Part shown: positions 46,832 to 55,800 of the stretch, piece after piece | Layout of the letters: the number at the start of each line of letters is the position of its first letter | Numbering within the stretch: the first letter of the stretch is position 1 | Assembly: GCA_029203185.1 (NCBI GenBank) | Contig: CP119310.1 | Coordinates: forward strand, 3,106,001 to 3,170,000 | Source: Candidatus Chryseobacterium colombiense | Lineage (GTDB): Bacteria > Bacteroidota > Bacteroidia > Flavobacteriales > Weeksellaceae | Length of the DNA stretch: 64,000 nucleotides | Direction: 5' to 3' | Notes under the pieces: model-generated | Seen by the model: only the letters and a program-made list of their open reading frames with translations | What the model was told of the DNA's origin: nothing | The model's database searches: none | Translations under genes and position numbers: made by a program

Positions 46832-47752
46832 TTATTCGCTGAGGTAGCTATTCAAAGACTGTTGAAGGTGGTTCCGAATTTCATCAACTAAAGTTTTAGG
46901 TTCTAAAACTCGTACTTCTTTTCCATACGAAAGAACTTCCTGCATAAAGTCATAAGTGGGGTGGAGGAAGAATTCAAAATAAATCTCTTCAGGAGTTTCC
47001 TTCAGTTCTTTCTGAGACTGGTGAAGCGGAAAACTTTTGATGTATTCTCCCTGATGTCTGCTGCACTTCAGGACGATCTTTTCAGGATTCTGTTCGGAAA
47101 GATTCATCACACCGAACGCATTTTTAAAATGTTCCCTGAAGTTATATTTATACTTTTCCCTGAACTGTTTTTCGCTCACATCAAGATAATTGATTCGGTC
47201 CAGTCCAAAAGATTTCAGCATTTTATCTTTGGTGTCAATAGCGATCAGATACCATCTGTCTTTAGATTCTTTTAAAGCCAACGGATGAACTTTTCGGGAA
47301 GTCATCAGTTTGTTTTTGTAGTTATAATGTTCAAAAGAAACGATTCTTCTGTTTCGGATGGCAAAAAATAAGTCGTAAAAATTTTCAACCCCGGTTGGCT
47401 TTCTGCTTTCAAAGAAAATGAAATCGGCAAAGTCCGGATGGGTGTTCATCGCATTGCTTACCTGAAAAGACTCGAGCAGTTTCTGGTTGTATTCATCCAC
47501 TTCCATGATCGGGCGACTCTCAATATAATACCGGTTGTCACCTTTCTTTTTATTGTGAATGGAAAGATTAAAAAGATCGGAAATTTCCCGAATATCTCTC
47601 TGTAAAGTACGGATCGAGTAACTTTTGATTTCTGCATCCTGAAATTCAAAAGAGTTGAGTAGATAGTCCTCCAGTTGCGAATAGGTAGCCGGAGAACTTT
47701 CTAATCTTTTTATAATTAAAGCATATCTTGTCAGGTAAAAATCTTTTTTCAT
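46832..47752 (-). CDS. WYL-domain transcriptional regulator
   Basis: Regulator of 306 residues with a helix-turn-helix at residues about 15-75 (SYSIRTLQRDIREISDLFNL is the recognition region), a WYL domain from about 130 to 190 (RRIVSFEHYNYKNKLM, HPLALKESKDRWYLIAIDTK) and a C-terminal WCX-like domain. WYL domains sense ligands such as nucleic acids; PafBC in mycobacteria and DriD in Caulobacter respond to DNA damage. Its promoter carries the same 17-bp inverted repeat with the same spacing as three promoters in the island at 61-63 kb, so I infer that it controls itself and that island. Confidence 0.88.
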   Translation of the reverse strand: MKKDFYLTRYALIIKRLESSPATYSQLEDYLLNSFEFQDAEIKSYSIRTLQRDIREISDLFNLSIHNKKKGDNRYYIESRPIMEVDEYNQKLLESFQVSNAMNTHPDFADFIFFESRKPTGVENFYDLFFAIRNRRIVSFEHYNYKNKLMTSRKVHPLALKESKDRWYLIAIDTKDKMLKSFGLDRINYLDVSEKQFREKYKYNFREHFKNAFGVMNLSEQNPEKIVLKCSRHQGEYIKSFPLHQSQKELKETPEEIYFEFFLHPTYDFMQEVLSYGKEVRVLEPKTLVDEIRNHLQQSLNSYLSE

Positions 47753-47834
47753 TCGGATATATTTATGTTCCAGCTTTGCTGCGTTTTATTTTGTCGAATG
47801 GAACGTAAGCGTTTCATGGATGAATTTTATAAGA

Positions 47835-47869
47835 CAAATATATAGGCTTAATGCGACAAAAGGTGTCGT
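47835..47869 (-). promoter_or_regulatory. WYL-box promoter 1, upstream of the WYL regulator
   Basis: Inverted repeat CGACA-N5-TGTCG (box 47853-47869, plus-strand GCGACAAAAGGTGTCGT) followed, reading minus strand, by 10 nt and TATATTTG at 47835-47842. The arms are perfect. It lies about 100 nt upstream of the regulator start. Identical architecture at 61639, 62961 and 63554. Confidence 0.75.
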
Positions 47870-47900
47870 GTTTTATTTTTTGTTGGAAAATTTTATTCCT

Positions 47901-48135
47901 TTATTTATAATTAAAACGATCTTCATCGGGAAAAGGGAGCTGCTCCTACCAAAGATTTATTAAAATTTCCAGTTAAAATATATTCTTTAGAATCATAATA
48001 ATAAATATTGCCATGTGGTTTTTTGATAATATTATTGGTTTCTACCATCACTTCAATATCCGCTCCTCCAAAATGTTCTCCTTTACTTTTTAAATAACGC
48101 TCAGCTATGGCTAGCATTTCTTGGTCTGTTAACAT
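47901..48135 (-). pseudogene. YrhB/Imm35-type immunity gene with internal out-of-frame deletion
   Basis: The first 67 residues (MLTDQEMLAIAERYLKSKGE to GAAPF) align with the intact paralogue at 48232-48570. The frame then stops after two more codons. In the next frame, right after this point, the DNA encodes PDEDRFNYK and a stop, matching the paralogue's last residues PDEDRFDYK. So about 35 codons are missing and the frame is broken at the junction, near 47930. The remaining 70-residue product would lack the C-terminal part. Confidence 0.8.
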
Positions 48136-48185
48136 GATTTTTTTTCAATTTTTGTGATTTTTTACTTTAACTATCAAAGACAACA

Positions 48186-48216
48186 AAAACAGCAGAAAAA
48201 TATTCTGCTGTTTTTT
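48186..48216 (-). terminator. Terminator between the two YrhB/Imm35 copies
   Basis: Stem AAAACAGCAGAA / TTCTGCTGTTTT with T run, just after the intact copy on the minus strand. Confidence 0.82.
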
Positions 48217-48231
48217 AAGATCATATCAGTA

Positions 48232-48570
48232 TTATTTATAATCAAATCTATCTTCGTCTGGATACCAATAAGTATCTAAAGCTGTAGACATAGTCCCGTT
48301 TTCATAAGCTTGTATATAATTTTCTAATCTCATTCTTGTACCAAAACTAACCACTCTTCCTGTATTTTTTTCTACTAAAAAGGGAGGGTTACCCGTCAAT
48401 ACTTTATTGAAATCTCTTGTTAAAAGAAATTCTTTAGACTGAAAATAATGAATATTACCATAAGGCTTTTTAATAGTTTCTTCATGTAATATTACGGCTT
48501 CCGTATCTTTGTCTACTCTTCTCTTTATAAAACGTTCTGCTATGGCTAGCATTTCTTGATGTGTTAGCAT
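48232..48570 (-). CDS. YrhB/Imm35-type immunity protein
   Basis: Small protein of 112 residues beginning MLTHQEMLAIAERFIKRR and ending in PDEDRFDYK. The layout (helix, then strands KKPYGNIHYFQSKEFLL and LVEKNTGRVVSFGT) matches the YrhB/Imm35 family, which occurs as immunity to polymorphic toxins. No toxin for it is visible next to it, so it may be an orphan immunity gene acquired during toxin exchange. A broken paralogue follows downstream. Confidence 0.7.
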   Translation of the reverse strand: MLTHQEMLAIAERFIKRRVDKDTEAVILHEETIKKPYGNIHYFQSKEFLLTRDFNKVLTGNPPFLVEKNTGRVVSFGTRMRLENYIQAYENGTMSTALDTYWYPDEDRFDYK

Positions 48571-48703
48571 AAGTTGATAATATAAAATAATTTTTAAAGA
48601 TTATAGTATTCGGCTTATTATTTTGTTGGCTTAAATTATAATTTCCATATATGGAATGCTAATCTAAATTATTAAAAGGGTCTTTACCATCTTCTAAATA
48701 GTG

Positions 48704-49156
48704 TTATAAAAATTCTGATAAACTATTTGTAAGTTTTGGAAAACTGTTTTTTTTCTGACCTTCCTGATAACCATAAACGGGCGGGTTATCTCCCTCATTT
48801 AATTTAAAAAAAGCATATATATATCCCTGATGGCTGCTAAATACAAAAATATTATTATTAATCTGGGAGATTAAGTTTATTTTACCATCCTCTTGTAATT
48901 GTTCTATTAAACCATCTTTGTTAGTGTAATTTCCAAAAACATCATCAAAGAAAATAGATTCACCGACAAAACCACCTCTTGAATAATCGTCTTTCCTATC
49001 CATATCATATCCGAAATTTTCTAGAAATTCCTTGTAACACAAAGGTAGCTTTTTTCCAATTTTTTGTTCAATATTGTTAATTTCATTTAATGAACAACCT
49101 TTATATATTGTACCCCATCCTTTTAATATTCCTTCGATGTTATTTAAATATTTCAT
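48704..49156 (-). CDS. SMI1/KNR4 (SUKH) family immunity protein, C-terminally truncated
   Basis: Protein of 150 residues of the SUKH superfamily: ILKGWGTIYKGCSLNEINNIEQKIGKKLP, then LCYKEFLENFGYD and FFDDVFGNY are typical. SUKH proteins neutralise nuclease and other toxins. The frame is stopped by TAA at 48704-48706, but it continues in the same frame with HYLEDGKDPFNNLD before TAG at 48659, which looks like the real SUKH C-terminus. Loss of the last helix may or may not inactivate it. Its ATG overlaps the stop of a degraded upstream frame. Confidence 0.8.
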   Translation of the reverse strand: MKYLNNIEGILKGWGTIYKGCSLNEINNIEQKIGKKLPLCYKEFLENFGYDMDRKDDYSRGGFVGESIFFDDVFGNYTNKDGLIEQLQEDGKINLISQINNNIFVFSSHQGYIYAFFKLNEGDNPPVYGYQEGQKKNSFPKLTNSLSEFL

Positions 49157-49242
49157 TCTTTATAAAGATTATCATAACCTTCTTTCACTGTCATATACTC
49201 TTTGGTATAAAATTTTCGTCTGTATTCATTTTTAACTTTTAG
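49153..49242 (-). pseudogene. C-terminal remnant of a gene upstream of the SUKH gene
   Basis: A 29-codon frame without start, ending KNEYRRKFYTKEYMTVKEGY followed by DNLYKE, whose TGA overlaps the SUKH start codon as ATGA. Such a stop-start overlap is typical of a toxin or partner gene joined to its immunity gene. No family can be assigned to so short a piece. Confidence 0.4.
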
Positions 49243-49298
49243 CTATCTAAAAATAAGAAGAGAAAAACAAGCAAATTTGCCATTTATATTCCATTCTT

Positions 49299-49643
49299 TT
49301 AACTCATAAAACTTTTCCATTCTTTCATAATATCGATTAGCTCTTGAAGAGGCATATCAAAAGATTCATCATCATTTTTAGAGAAAAAATATGCGGTATT
49401 TTCTTGAACATCTAACTCACCACTTCCATATCCAATATCTAATGTGTCGTCAGCATACGGTTCTACTGCTTCTTCCCATGTTTTATTATTATCAATAACG
49501 GACTCCAATAAATCTATGATTTGCTGAATATTTTTAGGAAAACGATATTTTCCAATAAATAAACTTAGTAAAATAAATTTTGGGTCGTTCGGATGTACGG
49601 TTCTAAAACCATCGTCAATTTTTTTAAATTCTATTTTTTTCAT
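49299..49643 (-). CDS. Putative immunity protein of the EndoU-like toxin
   Basis: Acidic protein of 114 residues: MKKIEFKKIDDGFRTVHPND, then a helix pair and a C-terminal segment ENTAYFFSKNDDESFDMPLQ that leads into ELIDIMKEW. It was not assigned to a named family, but small acidic proteins of this kind directly after a toxin gene are usually the cognate immunity. It begins 1 nt after the toxin stop codon. Confidence 0.6.
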   Translation of the reverse strand: MKKIEFKKIDDGFRTVHPNDPKFILLSLFIGKYRFPKNIQQIIDLLESVIDNNKTWEEAVEPYADDTLDIGYGSGELDVQENTAYFFSKNDDESFDMPLQELIDIMKEWKSFMS

Positions 49644-49644
49644 T

Positions 49645-50388
49645 TTAATTAATTACAATATAGGCAGTTAAAACTTCTCTTGTTTCTAAGTCAATCCTCA
49701 TTTCTATTTTTATTCCATTTTTTGTTTTACCAACAACTCGATTGCCTTGTTTTTCAATAATATTTCCACTTGCTTCATTTACAACGTGTCTTATTTTTTC
49801 TAAATTCCAATTAGAAGGAAAGAATGTATGTATGTCATCTTTCAGTTTCCAGATTCTTTTCTCTTCTATCCAATATTTGATAGTAGCTATACGAATAGTC
49901 TCTCCGGACGGTATTACATGAGTTGCGCTTTCTACAATTCTAACAAATTGATTATTTATTTTACCAATAATATGAGAGCCTCCCGATCCTTTTATTCTTG
50001 CCTGATAGGGTGGTTTAATACTGCTTTGTGATCGACCTTTTCCTAAAATGTACTTATATTCTTCTATAATATAATCCGGATTAGGTCTAAGTTTTCCTTT
50101 AACTTTAATCTTCTTAGGAATTTTACTGTTTACAATTTCTATTGTAATATGACCGACTTCAATATGTTCATCGAACTTGCGTCCTAAAATAAACACTGTT
50201 TCTAATAAGTTATCTAAGTATTGATCTAATGTTTGTTTATTTTTTTTTGCTTCTTTTTCCATTCTAACAAAGTAATTATCAATTTGTTCGGCAGGAATGT
50301 TTTCAGCAATTTTCACGTCGTTTCTTAGAATGTAGCATACTTTTTCACCATTCTTTATTTCAGTTCCTAATTTAATGCATTTCTTCAT
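49645..50388 (-). CDS. EndoU-like ribonuclease toxin
   Basis: Protein of 247 residues. The C-terminal 110 residues resemble the bacterial EndoU nuclease of CdiA-type toxins: a glycine-rich GSGGSHIIGKI with a possible catalytic His, a second His in ESATHVIPSGETIRIATIKY with a possible Lys, TFFPSNWNLEKI, and the final GKTKNGIKIEMRIDLE and LTAYIV pattern. Such enzymes cleave RNA in target cells. The frame is the same as that of the upstream 584-residue gene, separated by a TAA and six codons, so it may be the severed C-terminus of one large toxin. A putative immunity gene follows at once. Confidence 0.65.
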   Translation of the reverse strand: MKKCIKLGTEIKNGEKVCYILRNDVKIAENIPAEQIDNYFVRMEKEAKKNKQTLDQYLDNLLETVFILGRKFDEHIEVGHITIEIVNSKIPKKIKVKGKLRPNPDYIIEEYKYILGKGRSQSSIKPPYQARIKGSGGSHIIGKINNQFVRIVESATHVIPSGETIRIATIKYWIEEKRIWKLKDDIHTFFPSNWNLEKIRHVVNEASGNIIEKQGNRVVGKTKNGIKIEMRIDLETREVLTAYIVIN

Positions 50389-50406
50389 ATTTCCTATATT
50401 ATTTGT

Positions 50407-52161
50407 TTAAGATATTGGACACATACTAAATATTCCATTCTCTATCTTGGTAGGATGTAACCCTATTTTTTCCAAATACTCTCTTACTTTTGGACTGAAA
50501 AAATCATCATAAATTTCTTTCACAAAATTTTTCACTTTTCCACCAAGATTAAAAATATCATCAATCCATTTTGATAATTGTTTGAATAGAGCTTTACTAC
50601 CTTCTTTTAGCTTTTTAATAATAAAACGGATAAATTCAATACCCATTGAAAATGTATCACTTGCCGTTTTTACAGCCGCGGCTACAGTTTTACTAAGATT
50701 CTGTAAAGGATTTTTCATGAAAGAAGCAACGCCTTCAAAAAGTTTTACAACATCTGCAACGCCGCCTGTAAGGAATGTTTCCAGAACAATGTCTATAATC
50801 ATCCCGATAATATACCCTAAATAATAAAAGACCTGTTCTAGGGAGACTTCTACGGAACTTTTTGTTAACCATTGATAAAGTTTGTATGCTGCCTGTACCT
50901 CGAAAACGACTGTATTCACAATGAAATCTGAAATATCGAAATTTCTTATACTTTCAATTATACCTTCTATTATTTCAAGAAAATATTCAATAAAAAGCAT
51001 AAAATCATCAGAGGCTTCTTTTTTTATTTTATCCCATTCTGCTTTTGCCTTGAAGAAGAAGCCAATAAGAGAAAAAATACCTGCAATAACATCTATTAAA
51101 CTGTTATATATTCCACATACCAAAGCATTTGCAGTTGTAAAATTTTTATAGATAATTGCCTGAAGAGAAGGCAAAGAGCTTTTCAAAGATTTCTTTACAT
51201 TGACTATTTTATTGAAAAATCCATTAATTTCGACATTCAGGACGTTGTAAATAGATTTTGGTAAATATGATTCCATACCAGTGATCATGGATTTGAAATT
51301 TTTCCGGGTACCTTCTACCAGTTCGAAAAGATTATCAAAAATTCCAGATACTACTTTTTGACTATTTAGAACATTTTCATTTGGCGTACCATTTTTATGC
51401 TCATAAAAAGGCTTTATGGTTTCCCAAACACTTTGAGGAATTAGTTTTGGGTTATACTCTCCTTTTTCTGTTTTAGGATTCCATCCGGATTCGTCTATTT
51501 TAAGATTCTCTATACCTTTTGCTATACTTGTAAAATAATTTGCTCCTTGCTCAAATATTTCATTCGTGAAAAAATCGAATATATCCGAAATAGGTGATTT
51601 TATAATTTTCATCAACCAGTTTAAAAAGCTTTTTTTATTGGCTAGAACTTTTTTTTCCAAGAGACTTCTCATTTCTTTTGGAGAAATTGTGATATTATGA
51701 TCTCGTACAAAATTCAGAACTTCAGCGAATGGTACTTTTTTAGGGTCAGTTAAATCTTTTGAGACTTTCATTCTCGCTATTGTGTATAAATTATACTTAT
51801 CATCTATTTCCATAAATAGAATAATAGTTTTATCTGTAGGCTCTTGGATTTGTCGGAATCTCTCTAATAAAAAAACTCCGTCTTTGCTGGCAAAAAGTTT
51901 AACAGTAATGTCTCCGAAAATCCCTTTATAATATTTATAAACTAGTATTTCTTCAATTTGTTGTTCTTTAATAGGATCTGTCTCGTCTGTATAAACCTCA
52001 TATCCTTCAGATTTGATTAAAGGTTTCCCTCCGAAAAATTGATCAGCCATTTGTTGAGTAGTAAGTTTTTCATTTTTATTTGAATTTTCTAAATCGAATG
52101 CCGCCCAATTGTTTTTTGAGTACTCTTTAAAGGATGGTTTGTTATTTATTTCTAAGCTCAT
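50407..52161 (-). CDS. Polymorphic-toxin carrier protein with hydrophobic helices
   Basis: Protein of 584 residues with no signal peptide. The N-terminal 130 residues contain a mixed fold (FFGGKPLIKSEGYEVYTDET, GVFLLERFRQIQEPTDK). The rest is helical, with two strongly hydrophobic segments at about 347-372 and 445-472 (GYIIGMIIDIVLETFLTGG). Such membrane-inserting or transport modules are common before the toxin tip of polymorphic toxins. It ends SMCPIS and TAA, after which the same frame continues into the EndoU-like toxin gene. The delivery route is unknown; the fibre-like genes upstream are candidates. Confidence 0.6.
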   Translation of the reverse strand: MSLEINNKPSFKEYSKNNWAAFDLENSNKNEKLTTQQMADQFFGGKPLIKSEGYEVYTDETDPIKEQQIEEILVYKYYKGIFGDITVKLFASKDGVFLLERFRQIQEPTDKTIILFMEIDDKYNLYTIARMKVSKDLTDPKKVPFAEVLNFVRDHNITISPKEMRSLLEKKVLANKKSFLNWLMKIIKSPISDIFDFFTNEIFEQGANYFTSIAKGIENLKIDESGWNPKTEKGEYNPKLIPQSVWETIKPFYEHKNGTPNENVLNSQKVVSGIFDNLFELVEGTRKNFKSMITGMESYLPKSIYNVLNVEINGFFNKIVNVKKSLKSSLPSLQAIIYKNFTTANALVCGIYNSLIDVIAGIFSLIGFFFKAKAEWDKIKKEASDDFMLFIEYFLEIIEGIIESIRNFDISDFIVNTVVFEVQAAYKLYQWLTKSSVEVSLEQVFYYLGYIIGMIIDIVLETFLTGGVADVVKLFEGVASFMKNPLQNLSKTVAAAVKTASDTFSMGIEFIRFIIKKLKEGSKALFKQLSKWIDDIFNLGGKVKNFVKEIYDDFFSPKVREYLEKIGLHPTKIENGIFSMCPIS

Positions 52162-52238
52162 TTTGTGATTTTTGATGTTAATAGAAAGGCAGAGTTTTTA
52201 GGCTCTGCCAATTTTGATTAATTAAATGAGGTATTTTT

Positions 52239-52715
52239 TTAATTATATACTCTTATTTCCATCATTCCTAAAGGGATAATTAGCTCCAAGCCTTCACCCG
52301 AAGAAAAATTAATTTCTGTATCAGATGGGAAACTATATACTATGCTATTGAACATGGTATAAGGTTCAAAAGACACATTAATTGAAACAACTGTTTTATC
52401 ACTTACGAAGTGTCCTCCCGTTAAAAGACCTTTATATGCTCCTGTAGCTGTTTTACTCCAGGTAATACTACCTAAATTGTTCTCAAGGACGGTAGTAATT
52501 AAATTATAAGAAGAATCTGTTTGTAATTTCGCGACATAAACTTTATAATTCCTGACTTCTGCCAAGGCATGCATTTTTAAATCACCATTGGCATCAATTG
52601 CATAATCTGTATAAGTCGTGGAGCCTGGTGCTGCTACCTGATAAATCACATCTACTTCTCTTTCTCCTTCCGGGGGTAATGCATTTACTCTTATAATTTT
52701 TCCAATATTGGACAT
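52239..52715 (-). CDS. Short fibre-related protein sharing an N-terminal module with the 1514-aa protein
   Basis: Protein of 158 residues. The first 47 residues, starting MSNIGKIIRVNALPP and ending DYAIDANGDLK, are nearly identical to the start of the large fibre-like protein upstream. The rest (about 110 residues) is a beta-rich domain with VAKLQTDSSYNLITTVL and FSSGEGLELIIPLG, unrelated to the large protein. I read the shared part as an attachment domain to a common partner. Function otherwise unknown. Confidence 0.65.
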   Translation of the reverse strand: MSNIGKIIRVNALPPEGEREVDVIYQVAAPGSTTYTDYAIDANGDLKMHALAEVRNYKVYVAKLQTDSSYNLITTVLENNLGSITWSKTATGAYKGLLTGGHFVSDKTVVSINVSFEPYTMFNSIVYSFPSDTEINFSSGEGLELIIPLGMMEIRVYN

Positions 52716-52855
52716 TGTTGTTTGTTTTTTTTAGTTAATAATTTGATTGAAGACAAAGTTTCCTATGATGCACTCATTATTATATTTGGAAGAGCTGAAT
52801 TAGGAGACTTTGAATAAAAGGATATTTACCAGACGTCTAAAGTCGGCGACAGTAT

Positions 52856-55800
52856 TTATATAATTGAAACATTTGCATTTTCAGATATTTTCAATAGTTT
52901 TCCGCCACCCCAAGACATGTATACAGCTGTTTTACCAGATGAAACGACATCTATCATACCATATCCTTCTACACCTACTCTTAAATCAGCACCAGATCCT
53001 GATACATTTGAGAATTGATAATATTGATTATCTCTTAAATGAGTGATATTGACAGATCCGTTTGAACTACCATCGAAAATGATATTGTATTTTTTAATAC
53101 TTGTGTCATCCAGATCAATAGGATTGCTATCTATTAGTTTATATACTTCTAAGAATTTAAAGTCATCGTTGTCATTAACAACATGTGCTAAATTGGCGGC
53201 TAACTGTTCTAGGTTTACGGCATGATCTCCACTTGTTGCAGCAGGAATAGATGGACTAGAACTAAATGTTTTATTGCCATTAATTGTTTCATCCCCTTCA
53301 GTATTCACAAATCTTTCATCTGATGCAGCCTGATTGAAATAGTTTTGCTGTAGAAGATCTGTTACATAAGATTCTGTAGCATAATTCACGTTATTGCCAG
53401 ATAAAACTCTACCTTTCGCATCAACATTTACATTATTGTAAGTTCCCGCAGAAACTCCCGAATTCGCTAAGGTCATAGCAATACCAACATTTCCTGATCC
53501 GTCAACAGAAGCTGATCCGGTTACATCGCCTATGTAAGATAATGTTCTAGGTGTTGTCCATTTTGTGGAAGCTAAAACGTTTTTCGTGCCATCTGAAGTA
53601 TTATCTACATTTGATAATCCAAGATCTGATTTACTTAAGTTAACAACTCCTGTTTGTCCGTTTATGGATTGAACAGCTCCAGATGAAATCTGAATATAAC
53701 TTGAACCTCCCCAACGATAGGTAAGATTTGTATCAATTGCTACATATATTTTTCCTGATTCGCCTGTTGCTGGAAAAGATGCAAGATTTGCAAATTCCAA
53801 TACATCGTCTACATAGCTTGGTAAATATGCTGAGGATATTTTGGCATCTGAACCTAAGGGAGCAAAGCCATTTGCTATACCTCTTTGAGCTTCTGTTATC
53901 GCATTACTACCATTCACAGCCAAAGCACCCGAAACAGATAATCCTGAATTAGTGATAACAACTCTAGTTATGCCATTATTAATAAAAGTATGATTTCCTA
54001 ATGTTGTATAATAAACATTTGGAATATCATCATTTCCAAAAACCAATACATTTACATTATTAGCATTAAAAACCTGATTTCCCGTTATTCCATTAGATGA
54101 AAATATATTCCCATTAAATTCAAATGCTGAAATAACTCCAGTAGTACTTAGATTATTAGTTCCTAAAATAACATTTGAGTTAAACGCAATTGTAGAATCT
54201 TGAATTAGCATTTTTTGAACGCCATTTCTGTAAATTCCATAATCTTTATCATTCACCGTTCCCGTAAAGAATCCTGATCCCATTGATTGCAAGAATCCTC
54301 TAGCATTTGTTGTAGCATCAGCATCTAATATCCATTCGGTTGAAATACCAGTAAATCTTTTAGTACTAAAAATGTCTACATTTCCTGATATTGGAACATA
54401 ATCTGCTGGATTGAAATTACCTCCATGCCAAACGTTATTCCCATTTACTGATAATGCACCATTAACGCCTAATCCACTTGAACTAAATGATCCTACATTA
54501 ACACCATTTACCATAAAATAATGTGATGTATGCGTTTGATAATAAACAGAATTTAAAGCGTTATTTCCAAAATATATTTCTGTGGAGTTTGTCGCTATAA
54601 ATGTATTACCTGCTAATATTCCTGAATTAAAGGTATTACTCCAAACTGCACTTGATGCTGTAAATGCTTTAGTAATTATATTGCCTGAATCAGTAAATTC
54701 AATTTGATTAGCCCAATCAAAATCATCAGCATTATTACTTAAAGAAGGCGCAAAAATTAAATTATTTGATGATGGTTTATGAAATACCCATGATTTATAA
54801 TTTATATTTTTAAATGTAAATGGCGTTGTCGAATAATAAGATTTTGATGCAGATATATTCTGATCTGTGCTTAAAGTCTGATAAGACCCTAAATCTGATT
54901 GGCTTGCAGGATTTGGTAAATTCACATTATCCCAAAGTTGTCTGAATGGTATGTCTGTTGGATTACCACCCCCAGAAAAATACCAGTTTCTATGAGATAA
55001 AGAACCATTAGTTTCATGAAAAAACTCAGAAGTAAATGCCCTGCTTGACATCTTTAAAAAATTACCATATCCACTGTTATTAGGGAAATTAGTATTACCT
55101 GTTCCGTTGCCTAGTTCTAATGAAATAATTTCACTTTTTTGACTTCCTAAATTGTTAGCGTCTATATTGGACTGAAATCCATTACTTCTATTAACTAAAC
55201 CATCGGTATAGGCAATAGACCAGTAATTAGAATTACTTGTGGTGGTATAAATTACATAATCATTTGTAATGTAAAGATTTTTATTAGATTCTACATGTGT
55301 AGGTCTAACTTCAAAAATAGTTGATCCATTAGCTTGCAGCTGTATACCCAAACTAGCATTTGCATTTATTTTAATTGGTGAACCATAGTTTTCTATATTG
55401 TCGTAGATAAGTTTATCAGTTCCACCTTTTGCAGAAATACTATTAGCTCTAACTAAACCAGTATTTCCGTCAATGTCAAACATTCTATTGTAAGTAATAC
55501 CTCCATCCGTGGAAAAATCAAAACCAAACTTAACATCAGAGGATGAACTATCTCCTCCTCTAACAGTACCATATTTCCAACAACTATTGTAAAAAGTATT
55601 TACCCATCCAGATACTATATTACCATTGCCAGATGTTGTATTAAATGATTGAGTGTTATTTTGATTAGACGACTCATTACCATATATAGTAAGTTTGGCA
55701 GTTTGTGAAAAATATTTATCCGCTATAATAGCTTGAGGCGTATTTATTGTTACATAATTTGTTGGATTAAAATTATGTGTAGTCCAAATTGTACCAGGAC

